From Nonomuraea sp. NEAU-A123 (GTDB taxonomy: Bacteria > Actinomycetota > Actinomycetes > Streptosporangiales > Streptosporangiaceae): 64,000 bases of DNA. The position numbers and the translations under genes are program-made. Each line of letters starts with the position of its first letter. The stretch's first letter is position 1. Shown here piece after piece: positions 23,396 to 32,252 of the stretch. Under the pieces are notes generated by a model that did no database searches, had not been told where the DNA came from, and was given only the letters and a program-made list of their open reading frames with translations. The stretch lies in contig NZ_JAHFZZ010000019.1 in the NCBI RefSeq assembly GCF_018603905.1, forward strand, positions 124,001-188,000. The letters run 5' to 3'.

Positions 23396-24391
23396 GTGGA
23401 CAGCAGGACGAAACGGCGTTTATCGCCCACCGAGCTCGACGACCTCGCCCGGCGCGCGCTCGGCGCGGGCGTGACCGCATCCACTGAACTCACCGACGGC
23501 TACGCCAACGCGGTCTGGCGGCTGTCCCTCGACGACGGTCGCGAGGTGGTGCTCAAGCTGTCGCCGCCGCCCGAGCTGGATCAGCTCAGTTACGAGCGCA
23601 ACCTGCTGCGGATGGAGGCGGCGGCCTACGAACTGGCCGCCGCCGCGGGCGTGCCGGTGGCGACGCTGCTGGGCGCCGGGTTCGACGACCCCGTGCTGGG
23701 CGGCGACTACCTGCTGCTCGGGGCGCTCGACGGCGTGTCCTGGAACGACGTGAAGCCGGAGGGCGAAGCCGAGCTCCGGCGCGAGCTGGGCCGCCTCCTG
23801 GCCAGGTTCAACGCCGTGACGGGCGAGGTTTTCGGCTACCCGCACGCGGCCATCACCGGCGGCACCTGGCGCGAGGCGTACCTGGCCATGGTGGGGGCGC
23901 TGCTCGCCGACACCGAGCGCTACCCGACGCCGCTCCCCCTGCCCGCCGCGGAAATCGGCGCGCTGCTCGCCGCAGCCGCGCCCGTCCTGGACGAGGTGAC
24001 CACGCCGCACCTCGTCCACTTCGACGTCTGGGCGGGCAACGTCTTCCTGGACCTCACGGGGACGCCCAGGATCCAGGCCATCATCGACCACGAGCGGGCC
24101 TTCTGGGGCGACCCGCTGGCCGAGTTCGTCACGCCGACCATCTTCGGCGAGCTACGCGAGGACGACCCGCTGCTGGCCGGGTACCGCGAGGTGACCCCGG
24201 TGGAGCTCACCCCCGCCGCGCGGACCCGGCTCGACCTCTACCGCGCCTACCTCTACCTGATCCTGCTGGTAGAGAACGGGCCGCGGCAGTACCCCGAGGC
24301 GGAGTACGCGCGGATCCGCGACCTGGCCACCACCTCACTCATGGACGTCCTCGACCGCCTCGTAGGACTTGCCCCCGGGACCCACGGCTAG
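23396..24391 (+). CDS. Aminoglycoside phosphotransferase-family kinase
   Basis: A 331-residue protein with the APH/choline kinase fold. The nucleotide-binding N-lobe has ANAVWRLSLDDGREVVLKLS with the ATP-contacting Lys. The catalytic loop is HFDVWAGNVFLD (usually HGDxxxxN; Asp and Asn are kept) and the metal-binding segment IIDHERAFWGDPLAEF. Such proteins phosphorylate small metabolites, macrolides or sugars; drug resistance cannot be assumed. GTG 23396 is 15 nt after the epimerase gene, so co-transcription is likely. Its 3' end overlaps the convergent M64 peptidase gene by 57 nt. Confidence 0.87.
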   Translation: MDSRTKRRLSPTELDDLARRALGAGVTASTELTDGYANAVWRLSLDDGREVVLKLSPPPELDQLSYERNLLRMEAAAYELAAAAGVPVATLLGAGFDDPVLGGDYLLLGALDGVSWNDVKPEGEAELRRELGRLLARFNAVTGEVFGYPHAAITGGTWREAYLAMVGALLADTERYPTPLPLPAAEIGALLAAAAPVLDEVTTPHLVHFDVWAGNVFLDLTGTPRIQAIIDHERAFWGDPLAEFVTPTIFGELREDDPLLAGYREVTPVELTPAARTRLDLYRAYLYLILLVENGPRQYPEAEYARIRDLATTSLMDVLDRLVGLAPGTHG

Positions 24392-26602
24392 CTTCCCGCA
24401 CTGACCGGCGCTCAGGCCGGTGACCTTGTTCGGTACGCCCAGGTCCACCGGCGCGGGCGTGTTGCCCGTACAGGCGAGCGCGCCCTTGACCGTGGTGCCC
24501 GACAGGATCGGCGCCGCGTTCGAGGTCAGCAGGGCCGCGCCGCGGATGTCGGCGCCCACGACGGCCAGCGCCCCGGCGCGGTCGACCGTCAGCGCGCCGT
24601 CCACCCGCGCGCCGAGCACCTGCACCGAGGCGGCCTTCGAGGCGATGAGCGCGCCGTCGACGCGACCGCCGGTGACGACCACCGAGGCCCCGGCCCGCAC
24701 GGTCACCGGGCCGCTCACCTGCGCGTGGTCCAGGCAGGTGACGCCGTCGGCGATGGTCAGCGGGCCGCGCTGGACGCCGGTGACGGTCCTGGTGCAGGCC
24801 GGCGGCGGCGCGATCGTGGTGACCGTGAAGCTGCCCGCCTTGCCGTAGTTGCCCGCGCCGTCGATCGACCGGTACTCGATCGCGTGCCGCCCCCTGGGCA
24901 GCTTGCCGTACACGAGGGAGTCGATGACCGTGCCGTTCTCGGTGAACGTCCACGGCAGCTCGGAGGAGGTCGGCCAGCCGAAGTAGTTGAACCAGCCGTC
25001 CCCGTCGACCCTCGACTCCGAGACCACGTATCCGCCCTGATCGTCGGTCCCGGTCAGCTTCATCGTGAACGGCCCGTTGTAGACGTAGGTGTCACCGGAC
25101 CTGACGAGCGGCCGCGACAGCTCGTAGCCGGTCTTCGGCGAGGTGGCGTCGACCGTCCAGGTCAGCGTCCGGCCGCCGACCGTCGCGGTGAGCGTGTGCG
25201 TGCCGTCCGCCGGCTTCAGCGCGCCGAGGTCCAGGTCGCTGTCGCCGTCGCCGACCCGCTTCCCGTCGAGCGCCCACGCGACCGCGGGCACGCTCGCGGC
25301 CGGGTGCGTGGTCTCCACGTACACGACGCCGGTACGGCCCAGCGGCCGGTCCACCGGTGTGGACGAGACGATGCCGGGGGTGACGCCGTCAGGCGGGGTG
25401 GTCAGCGACGTGTCGACGGTCCAGGAGCGCGAGGCGCTCATCGCGGCGCGGATCGCCGGGTCCCTGACGAAGGTCGTCGGGTCGGTGACCGTGGCCTTGA
25501 CCGTGTGCGTGCCCGGGGTGAGGCCGAGGGTGCGCAGGTCGAGCGTGTCCGGCTCGCCGCCGGGCAGGTCCGCGCCGTCGACGTTCCAGGTGACGGTGAG
25601 CGCGTGGCCATTCGGGCGCATCGGCTCCACCCAGAGCACCCGGTCCGCGCCGACGGACGTGTCCGACGGGGTGGCGTCCTGGATCACCGTCGTCTTGGCG
25701 GTGATCCGCTGCGCCATCACCTCCCGGCTCACCTGGTCGTAGTAGTAGCCGAGCGTCTTCATCATCGAATGCCGGCTCGGCCGCCAGATGCCCGTGGTGG
25801 CGTACATGCCGCCCTCGTAGCGGCCGATCGGGCCGCCGGACTCGCTGGGCTCGCCCAGCCAGCGCCACCACTTCTTCTTCTGGTCGAGCATTTGCTGCTC
25901 GGTCAGCAGCGTGTGATGGGCGGAGGCGGGCTCGGGTCCCGTGTAGGCGCCGCCGGGGACGCCGCGCTGGTAGTAGTCGTACTCGTCCTGCAGGCCGCCC
26001 AGGGAGTGGCCCAGCTCGTGCGGGCTGATCAGGGCGGACATGGAGTTGCTGCCGGACGCGGTCGCGTAGGAACCGCCCGCGCCGCCGTACGTCCCGCTGT
26101 TGGCCAGCGCGAGGATCTGCCGGTTGGCCGTGGTCGTGCCGGTGACCAGGTTCGCGTAGCGGGTGGCGGCGGTGTTGTCCATGGTGATCAGCCGCTGGAC
26201 GCTGTTCGCGTTGCACTGGCCCCAGAAGCCCATGCTGAGCGGGGTGGTCTTCTTCGGCGAGGTGAGGGCGGGGTCGCAACTGACGCCCGACTCGCCGGAG
26301 ACGATGTCCACCCGGTAGACGTTGATGTAGGCGCGATAGGACTTGTACGGCTCGATGGACCACATCACGTTGAGGTGCCGGTCGACATCCGCCTGGAACT
26401 TCGCCTGCTCGGACTCGGTGTAGCCGTCGCCCATGATGACCAGGTTGAACCGTTTGGCGGGCGCGCCGGTGACCTGGACCGGCACGACGGTGGCAGCGCC
26501 GGGCGCGGCGGCTGCGTCGGCTGCGTTGGCTGGGAGGACTGGGGGGACGTATAAGACGGCGGCGGCCAGGATCAGGGCCGCGGATCTACGCATGCCCCGC
26601 AT
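24335..26602 (-). CDS. Secreted M64-family metallopeptidase
   Basis: A 755-residue exported zinc peptidase. A signal peptide (about residues 1-28, ending NAADA) precedes the M64 domain, with NLVIMGDGYTESEQAKF and the zinc motif HELGHSLGGLQDEY (HExxH plus downstream Asp). The M64 family includes Clostridium IgA1 protease, but most actinobacterial members have unknown substrates. Beyond about residue 310 come Ig-like/PKD-type segments with recurring GTHTVKATV, DGTHTLTATV and WTVD, and a C-terminal beta-helical portion (VTGGRVDGALIASKAASV). It probably digests extracellular protein. Its 3' end overlaps the convergent kinase gene. Confidence 0.9.
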   Translation of the reverse strand: MRGMRRSAALILAAAVLYVPPVLPANAADAAAAPGAATVVPVQVTGAPAKRFNLVIMGDGYTESEQAKFQADVDRHLNVMWSIEPYKSYRAYINVYRVDIVSGESGVSCDPALTSPKKTTPLSMGFWGQCNANSVQRLITMDNTAATRYANLVTGTTTANRQILALANSGTYGGAGGSYATASGSNSMSALISPHELGHSLGGLQDEYDYYQRGVPGGAYTGPEPASAHHTLLTEQQMLDQKKKWWRWLGEPSESGGPIGRYEGGMYATTGIWRPSRHSMMKTLGYYYDQVSREVMAQRITAKTTVIQDATPSDTSVGADRVLWVEPMRPNGHALTVTWNVDGADLPGGEPDTLDLRTLGLTPGTHTVKATVTDPTTFVRDPAIRAAMSASRSWTVDTSLTTPPDGVTPGIVSSTPVDRPLGRTGVVYVETTHPAASVPAVAWALDGKRVGDGDSDLDLGALKPADGTHTLTATVGGRTLTWTVDATSPKTGYELSRPLVRSGDTYVYNGPFTMKLTGTDDQGGYVVSESRVDGDGWFNYFGWPTSSELPWTFTENGTVIDSLVYGKLPRGRHAIEYRSIDGAGNYGKAGSFTVTTIAPPPACTRTVTGVQRGPLTIADGVTCLDHAQVSGPVTVRAGASVVVTGGRVDGALIASKAASVQVLGARVDGALTVDRAGALAVVGADIRGAALLTSNAAPILSGTTVKGALACTGNTPAPVDLGVPNKVTGLSAGQCGKLAVGPGGKSYEAVEDVHE

Positions 26603-26741
26603 TATCGGCCTGTTGTTCGGCCGGCGTCTTATAGGAATCGCCGATAACTTCGGGGTGATCGCTTCCGAACGACCATCCGACGTCCCCAGCCTTCCGCCGT
26701 ACAGCTGGGCGCCCCTAGAGGCTCAGCCCGTGCGGTGCGGG

Positions 26742-27842
26742 TCAGGCCGTGGGGAGTTCGGCGAACAGGACCGGTTGGGTCGTGGGCTGTTCGGAGCCGC
26801 CCGCCGGTTCGACCGTGAGGCCGATGTGCTCGTCTCCCTTGGCCGCGGTGGCCAGGATGGGCGTGGTGACGCCGTCCGGGCGCTGGTTCAGGAGCCCCGC
26901 TGGGCGGATGCCGTCCCGGCCCATCAGCCACAGCTCGTACACCCTGGACCGCGGCAGCTCGGGCAGGCCCGACGACGTGAACACCATCCGCCCCCGGGCA
27001 CGCGAGACCACGACGGTGCCGCTGCCGCCCGCGGTGATCGGCTGCCGTACGGTCGTGACGTCGGGCGCGGCCAGGACCGCGGCGACCTCGCCGTCTCTGG
27101 CCTGGAGGTCGCCCAGGTCGCGGCGGGCGTCGAACACCACGACGCCGAGCGCGATGGCCGCCGCCGTGGACACCGCGGCCAGCCCCGCCACCGCCCGCCC
27201 CCGCCGGCGCCGCATCGGCACGACGACGCCTTCGGACGCGGCGGCGATCTCGGGCGCCACCGGGCCCTCGAACGGGCCCCGGATCGTGGCCGGATCACCG
27301 CCCCCCTCCTGAGACCGCCCGCCACCACTCCCAGGCAGCCCCTCACGGACCGTCGCCTCGTCCGACCGCCGCCTCACGTCACGGTCCGTCGCGCCATCAC
27401 GCGGCGGCGGTCCCGCCTTCCAGACCGTCACGTCACCCGGCGGGCGGCTCGCGTCGGGGAGGGTCGTGTCCCATGGAGACGGGCTCTCGGCCGGGTGGGT
27501 CGCGTCCCAGACGGCCGGGGACGATGCCGGGTGGCGGGGGCGCCAGACGGTGGGGGCGTCGTCGGCGGGTAGCGGCCGTACCCGGTCGGCAGGCTCCTGT
27601 CGTACCTGGGCGGCTGGCTCCTGTCGTACCTGGGCGACGGCCGCGAGGACGCGGGCGCGTAGGGCGGCGGGCGGTGGTTCGGCGATCGCGAGGGCGAGCA
27701 GGACGGCCGTCTCACGCAGGCGCCGCACCTCCGCCCGGCACGTGGGGCACTCCTTCATATGCTTTTCGAACAGCACCCCGTCGCTGTCCGGCAGCGCGTG
27801 CACGGCATAGGCGCCGGAGAAGGTGTGGAGCTCCTTGCTCAT
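26742..27842 (-). CDS. RskA-like anti-sigma factor (no sigma factor alongside)
   Basis: A 366-residue membrane protein. The N-terminal zinc-binding anti-sigma domain has HTFSGAYAVHAL and HMKECPTC (H-x3-C-x2-C), which would hold an ECF sigma factor. A long Pro/Arg-rich linker (about residues 75-205) contains a short tandem repeat. One membrane helix AVAGLAAVSTAAAIALGVVVF (about 222-242) is read in parts, then an extracytoplasmic RskA domain ending in VYELWLMGRDGIRPAG and GLTVEPAGGS. ATG 27842 (MSKELH) follows GGAG; four more codons upstream are open. Usually it pairs with SigK-type sigma; none is adjacent here. Confidence 0.88.
   Translation of the reverse strand: MSKELHTFSGAYAVHALPDSDGVLFEKHMKECPTCRAEVRRLRETAVLLALAIAEPPPAALRARVLAAVAQVRQEPAAQVRQEPADRVRPLPADDAPTVWRPRHPASSPAVWDATHPAESPSPWDTTLPDASRPPGDVTVWKAGPPPRDGATDRDVRRRSDEATVREGLPGSGGGRSQEGGGDPATIRGPFEGPVAPEIAAASEGVVVPMRRRRGRAVAGLAAVSTAAAIALGVVVFDARRDLGDLQARDGEVAAVLAAPDVTTVRQPITAGGSGTVVVSRARGRMVFTSSGLPELPRSRVYELWLMGRDGIRPAGLLNQRPDGVTTPILATAAKGDEHIGLTVEPAGGSEQPTTQPVLFAELPTA
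27592..27639. repeat. 24-bp tandem duplication inside the anti-sigma linker
   Basis: Units 27592-27615 and 27616-27639 share 21 of 24 bases (GGCTCCTGTCGTACCTGGGCG at the start of each, read in two parts). They encode VRQEPA repeats in the Pro-rich linker, an in-frame expansion with no effect on the domains. Confidence 0.65.
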
Positions 27843-27960
27843 ATCGCACTCCACGTCGCTCGGGGGTTCACGCCCTTACTTCGGCGTCTCGGGCGTTTCG
27901 GATGGCAGATGGTCTATGCATTTCTCCACAGAGAGCTACAATCTCATCGGGTGATGAAAT

Positions 27961-29157
27961 ATGTCCTGTGTAATAGCGGGTGGCGGACCGGCGGGCGCGA
28001 TGCTCGCCCTCCTGCTGGCCAGAGCAGGCGTCGAGGTGACCCTGCTGGAGAAGCACGCCGACTTCCTCCGTGATTTCCGTGGCGACACGATCCATCCATC
28101 GACACTTCAGGTGCTGGACGAGCTGGGGCTGGTGCAGGAGTTCCTGATGCTCCCCCACCGCAAGACGTACGGGGCGACCCTGCTGACCGACGACGGGCCG
28201 ATCCAGCTCGCGAACCTGCGTGGACTGCCGGGCAAGTACGACTACATCGCGTTCGTCCCGCAGTGGGATTTCCTGAAGCTCATCACGTCGGCCGCCCAGA
28301 AGTACCCGACGTTCCGCCTGCTCATGGAGGCCGAGGCGACCGGCCTGATCCGCGAGGGCGGCGCGGCGCGTGGGCTGCGGTATCGCGACAAATCGGGCGA
28401 GCACGAGATCCGGGCGGAACTGACCGTGGCCGCGGACGGCCGCGGTTCGACGTTGCGCGCGGCGGCCGGGCTGGTGCCGCAGGAGTTCGGCGCGCCGATG
28501 GACGTCCTGTGGTTCCGGCTGCCGCGGGTCGAGAGCGACCCCGACCAGACGTTCCTGCGGATCTCGACCGGCCACATGATGGTCGGCATCAACCGGGAGA
28601 CCTACTGGCAGCTCGCCTACATCATTCCCAAGGGCGGCTTCGACCGGCTGGCCGAGCAGGGCATCGACGCGTTCCGCGAACCGGCGGCCAGGCTGCTGCC
28701 GTTCATCGAGGATCGCATCGGGCAGATCACGAGCTATGACGACGTCAGCATGCTCACCGTGGTGCTCAACCGGCTCCGCCGCTGGCATCGGCCCGGGTTC
28801 CTGGCCATCGGCGACGCGGCGCACGCGATGTCACCGATTTTCGGCGTCGGCATCAACCTGGCGGTGCAGGACGCGGTCGCCACGGCCAACCTGCTGGCGG
28901 AGCCGCTGAGGGCGGGCCGGCCCATCCCGGAGGCGCTGCTGCACCGGCTGCAGCGTCGCCGCCTGCTGCCCACCAGGGTCACGCAGGCCGCGCAGCGTGT
29001 GGCTCAGGATCGGCTGATCGGCCCGACGATCAACAGCCAGGTGGGCCCGCCTCGCATCCCCGGCAACCTGACGCGCAATCCGCTGGTCAGCGGGGTGTTC
29101 CGGCGTTTCCTCGGCCTGGGAGTGCGCCCGGAGCACGTGATGACGCCCGAACGCTGA
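27961..29157 (+). CDS. FAD-dependent oxidoreductase/monooxygenase
   Basis: A 398-residue group A flavoprotein monooxygenase-like enzyme. The FAD-binding GxGxxG is VIAGGGPAGAMLALLLARAG at the very N-terminus, followed by VTLLEKH. The DG motif is LTVAADGRGSTLRAAAGL and the GD motif FLAIGDAAHAMSPIFGVGIN. Such enzymes hydroxylate aromatics or oxidise polyketide-like or drug substrates. A stop codon at 27955 forces the start to ATG 27961 or later, so the protein begins almost at the Rossmann motif. It is divergent from the anti-sigma gene. Substrate unknown. Confidence 0.9.
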   Translation: MSCVIAGGGPAGAMLALLLARAGVEVTLLEKHADFLRDFRGDTIHPSTLQVLDELGLVQEFLMLPHRKTYGATLLTDDGPIQLANLRGLPGKYDYIAFVPQWDFLKLITSAAQKYPTFRLLMEAEATGLIREGGAARGLRYRDKSGEHEIRAELTVAADGRGSTLRAAAGLVPQEFGAPMDVLWFRLPRVESDPDQTFLRISTGHMMVGINRETYWQLAYIIPKGGFDRLAEQGIDAFREPAARLLPFIEDRIGQITSYDDVSMLTVVLNRLRRWHRPGFLAIGDAAHAMSPIFGVGINLAVQDAVATANLLAEPLRAGRPIPEALLHRLQRRRLLPTRVTQAAQRVAQDRLIGPTINSQVGPPRIPGNLTRNPLVSGVFRRFLGLGVRPEHVMTPER

Positions 29158-29247
29158 CCCCGCTCGGCCCGTCCGGGTGCGCGTCCGTTCTCACAACGTG
29201 GACATCGGGGTCGGTGACCGCGGGCCGGTAGCATACCCTCGTATGTC

Positions 29248-30594
29248 GTGAGCGCACTGAGCAATCCCGAGGAACTCGATTCCTGGCGAGCCCTGCCGGC
29301 GGCCCAGCAGCCTGACTGGCCCGACCGCAGCGAGCTCGAGAAGGTCGTCGCCGAGCTCGGCGGCCTGCCCCCACTCGTCTTCGCCGGCGAGTGCGACCAG
29401 CTCAAGGAGCAACTGGCCGCTGTCGCGCGAGGCGAGGCGTTCGTGCTGCAGGGCGGTGATTGCGCCGAGACGTTCGCCGGAGCGACCGCCGACAATGTGC
29501 GCAACAAGCTCAAGACGCTGTTGCAGATGGCGATCGTGCTGACGTACGCCGCCAAGGTGCCGGTGGTGAAGATCGGCCGCGTGGCCGGGCAGTTCGCCAA
29601 GCCGCGGTCCAAGGGCACCGAGACGCGTGACGGCCTGGAGCTGCCCGCCTACCGGGGCGACATGGTCAACGGGTTCGCCTTCACGGCCGAGTCCCGCAAT
29701 CCCGATCCGTGGCGGCTGCTGAAGGCCTACCACTCCTCGGCCGTGACGCTCAACCTGGCCCGCGCGTTCACCAAGGGCGGCTACGCCGATCTGCGCCAGG
29801 TGCACGCCTGGAACCAGGACTTCGTGGGCGAGTCCCCGGCCGGTCGCCGCTACGAGCAGCTGGCCAGGGAGATCGACCAGGCACTCGCGTTCATGCGCGC
29901 CTGCGGGGCCGACCCGGAGGAGTTCCACACGGTCGAGTTCTACTCCTCGCACGAGGCGCTGATCCTCGACTACGACCGGGCGCTCACGCGTATCGACTCG
30001 CGGACCGGCCAGCCGTACGACGTGTCGGCGCACATGGTCTGGATCGGCGAGCGCACCCGTCAGCTCGACGGCGCGCACGTCGACTTCTTCGCCCGCATCC
30101 GCAACCCGATCGGCGTCAAGCTCGGCCCGACCACCACGCCCACCGAGGCGCTGGCACTGGTCGAGAAGCTCAACCCCGAGAACGAGCCGGGACGGCTCAC
30201 GTTCATCACCCGCATGGGCGCCTCCAAGATCCGCGAGCACCTGCCCGCGCTGGTCAAGGAGGTCACCGCGGCGGGCGCGCAGGTCGCCTGGATCTGCGAC
30301 CCGATGCACGGCAACACGTGGGAGGCGCCGAGCGGCCACAAGACGCGCCGGCTCGACGACGTGCTCGACGAGGTGACGGGCTTCTTCGAGGTGCACCGCG
30401 CGCTCGGCACGCATCCCGGGGGCATCCACATCGAGTTCACGGGCGACGACGTGACGGAGTGCGTGGGCGGCGGTCACGAGATCGTCGAAGACGACCTCTC
30501 GCGCCGCTACGAGACGGCCTGCGACCCGCGGCTCAACCGCGGCCAGTCGCTCGACCTCGCGTTCCGGGTGGCTGAGCTCTACCGCTCCAGCTGA
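29248..30594 (+). CDS. aroF: Class II 3-deoxy-7-phosphoheptulonate (DAHP) synthase
   Basis: A 448-residue AroA-II type enzyme that condenses PEP and erythrose-4-phosphate, the first step of the shikimate pathway. Diagnostic blocks are FVLQGGDCAETF (metal-binding Cys), KIGRVAGQFAKPRS, YRGDMVNGF, WICDPMHGNTWE and HIEFTGDDVTECVGG. GTG 29248 gives the usual N-terminus. There is little Shine-Dalgarno sequence; a TAGCAT hexamer at 29229-29234 would allow a very short leader. It is a stand-alone gene with a hairpin terminator. It serves either housekeeping or aromatic secondary metabolism; no other aro genes are nearby. Confidence 0.96.
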   Translation: MSALSNPEELDSWRALPAAQQPDWPDRSELEKVVAELGGLPPLVFAGECDQLKEQLAAVARGEAFVLQGGDCAETFAGATADNVRNKLKTLLQMAIVLTYAAKVPVVKIGRVAGQFAKPRSKGTETRDGLELPAYRGDMVNGFAFTAESRNPDPWRLLKAYHSSAVTLNLARAFTKGGYADLRQVHAWNQDFVGESPAGRRYEQLAREIDQALAFMRACGADPEEFHTVEFYSSHEALILDYDRALTRIDSRTGQPYDVSAHMVWIGERTRQLDGAHVDFFARIRNPIGVKLGPTTTPTEALALVEKLNPENEPGRLTFITRMGASKIREHLPALVKEVTAAGAQVAWICDPMHGNTWEAPSGHKTRRLDDVLDEVTGFFEVHRALGTHPGGIHIEFTGDDVTECVGGGHEIVEDDLSRRYETACDPRLNRGQSLDLAFRVAELYRSS

Positions 30595-30602
30595 GTACGT
30601 CC

Positions 30603-30629
30603 GGCAGCCCCGGTTGCGCCGGGGCTGCC
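30603..30629 (+). terminator. Hairpin terminator of the DAHP synthase gene
   Basis: GGCAGCCCCGG (30603-30613) pairs with CCGGGGCTGCC (30619-30629) around TTGCG, an 11-bp perfect stem 8 nt after the stop. Confidence 0.85.
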
Positions 30630-30713
30630 AGAGGATTCTTCGGTCATGCCCGGCCGCCATCTTCTATGATCGCCCTGATAAAGATGAGAAATACTCAACT
30701 ATGGGGAGAGATC

Positions 30714-31481
30714 GTGGACAGCGCTCCGGATGGCGTGGACCCGAGCGTGCCCAACATCGCCCGGATGTATGACTACTTCCTGGATGGCAAGGACAACTTC
30801 GCCGCCGACCGGGCCGCGGCCGAACAGATCTTGAAGCTGTTCCCCGACACCAGGGAGTCCGCCAGGGCCAACCGCGCCTTCCTGCGCCGGGCCGTACGCC
30901 ATCTGGTCGAGTCAGGCATCGAGCAGATCGTGGACCTGGGCGCGGGGCTGCCCACCCAGGGCAACACGCACGAGATCGCGTCCGAGGCGCACGTCGTCTA
31001 TGTCGACTACGACCCCGTGGTGTGCGCGCACGGGCGGGCCCTGCTGACGGGCGCGAACGTGGACTTCGTGGAGGCCGACATCAGGGACACCGGCGCGCTG
31101 CTGGAGGTCCTGGGCGAGACGATCGACTTCGGCCGGCCGGTGGCGTTCCTGATGCTGGCGGTGCTGCACTTCATCCCCGACGAGGCCGCGTACGGGATCG
31201 TCGGCAGGCTCCGTGACGCCGGGCCGTCGGGCAGCCACCTGGTCATCAGCCACGCCGTGGACGCCAAGCCCGACACCACCCCACAGGCGCTGGAGATCTA
31301 CGAGCACGCGACGGCCGCGCTGAACCTCCGGACGCCCGAGGAGATCGCCCGCTTCTTCGACGGCTACGAACTGGCCGAGCCCGGCCTGGTCTACCCGCAG
31401 GACTGGCGCCCCGACGCCGACGAACCGCTCCTGGAGGCCGCCACCAACGTCGGCTACGCGGGAGTCGGCCGCAAGCCGTAA
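30714..31481 (+). CDS. SAM-dependent methyltransferase, DUF574 (PF04672) family
   Basis: A 255-residue relative of the protein at 362-1180. It has the same landmarks: ARMYDYFLDGKDNFAAD, IVDLGAGLPTQGNTHE and VYVDYDPVVCAHGRALL, and the same C-terminus GYAGVGRKP. GTG 30714 is preferred because GGGGAG lies 5 nt upstream; ATG 30666 would add 16 residues. It is monocistronic, between a terminator at 30603 and a shared terminator at 31489. Substrate unknown. Confidence 0.88.
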   Translation: MDSAPDGVDPSVPNIARMYDYFLDGKDNFAADRAAAEQILKLFPDTRESARANRAFLRRAVRHLVESGIEQIVDLGAGLPTQGNTHEIASEAHVVYVDYDPVVCAHGRALLTGANVDFVEADIRDTGALLEVLGETIDFGRPVAFLMLAVLHFIPDEAAYGIVGRLRDAGPSGSHLVISHAVDAKPDTTPQALEIYEHATAALNLRTPEEIARFFDGYELAEPGLVYPQDWRPDADEPLLEAATNVGYAGVGRKP

Positions 31482-31488
31482 ACGAGAA

Positions 31489-31513
31489 AAGCCCCGCTGG
31501 TACGGCGGGGCTT
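31489..31513. terminator. Bidirectional terminator between methyltransferase and thioredoxin
   Basis: AAGCCCCGC (31489-31497) pairs with GCGGGGCTT (31505-31513). The AAAA tract on the left gives a U-run for the minus strand, so it can serve both convergent genes. Confidence 0.88.
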
Positions 31514-31523
31514 CGTGGTGCGG

Positions 31524-31898
31524 TCAGTTCTGCTCGGCGCCCTTCAGCTCGTCATTGAGCTCGGCCCTGATCGCCTCCATGTCGAGAGCGCGGACCTGGC
31601 TGATCAGGTCTTCGAGCGCGGGCTCCGGGATCGCGCCGGGCTGCGCGTAGACCACGATGCCGTCCCGGATCGCCATGAGCGTCGGGATCGAGCTGATGTC
31701 GAAGCCCTGGGCGAGCGCCTGCTCCGCATCGGTGTCGATCTTGCCGAAGGTGATGTCCTCGTGCTTGTCGGACGCCTTCTCGAAGATCGGCCCGAACATC
31801 TTGCACGGGCCACACCATTCGGCCCAGAAGTCCAGCAGGACAATCCCCTTGTCGGCGATGTCGTTGAAGTTCTTCTCGGTTACTTCGATGCTCGCCAC
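31524..31898 (-). CDS. trxA: Thioredoxin
   Basis: A 124-residue cytoplasmic disulfide reductase. The active site is WAEWCGPCK with Cys29 and Cys32; the cis-Pro loop is SIPTLMAIRDG. The C-terminus is about 15 residues longer than E. coli Trx (MEAIRAELNDELKGAEQN). GTG 31898 has GAGGAG 6 nt upstream. A TTGACA on the minus strand (complement of 31954-31959) may be the -35 of its promoter; the -10 is poor. No thioredoxin reductase gene is adjacent. Confidence 0.95.
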   Translation of the reverse strand: MASIEVTEKNFNDIADKGIVLLDFWAEWCGPCKMFGPIFEKASDKHEDITFGKIDTDAEQALAQGFDISSIPTLMAIRDGIVVYAQPGAIPEPALEDLISQVRALDMEAIRAELNDELKGAEQN

Positions 31899-32252
31899 CA
31901 GTGGCTCCTCGTATCGTCGAGTGAAGTCGGTATGTCATCTCAAGGTGCAAACCTGTCAACCACGTACCTGCCACCAGCATTCCATGCCCACATCACGGAC
32001 CGACCGCACGGCATGCGGACCACCCGTGACGCAGAATCAGCGACCCGCCGAGCGGCGACCGGGTGTGCGTCGGCGTTGCCGGACCAGTGCGGCAGGTGGG
32101 TGTCGAATTCGGCCTCACGACCCACATTGGTGGTGGGAGTGACGACGTCCGGGCTTGTGGGCACACGACTTCTGCCAGAAGATCGATTCCCCGAACAGCT
32201 CCAATAGCTCGTCCGTCCGTCCATCCGTCCATCCATCCGGAGAGGAAGCGCT
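31899..32252. other. Intergenic region with no recognisable gene
   Basis: A 354-nt gap between divergent genes. It should hold the thioredoxin promoter (TTGACA complement at 31954-31959). Short open frames on both strands match nothing I know. The right end is a (G/A)TCC tetranucleotide repeat running into the ribosome-binding site of the next gene. Confidence 0.6.
32211..32238. repeat. Seven tandem (G/A)TCC tetranucleotides
   Basis: GTCC-GTCC-GTCC-ATCC-GTCC-ATCC-ATCC ends immediately before the Shine-Dalgarno GGAGAGG of the gene at 32253. Short tandem repeats at such positions can change copy number and alter expression. Confidence 0.85.

Noticed and set aside
20000..23480. Long minus-strand frames opposite the beta-glucosidase, repressor and epimerase genes
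   Set aside because: Same mirror composition, no motifs, and they lie entirely over the well-supported ceb and epimerase genes.
23396..24391. Aminoglycoside resistance gene
   Set aside because: The fold is that of APH-type kinases, but sequence alone cannot show drug specificity, and linkage with an aldose epimerase fits a metabolic kinase as well.
31899..32252. Short open frames on both strands in the thioredoxin upstream gap
   Set aside because: None has a ribosome site with protein-like composition, and none resembles a known family.
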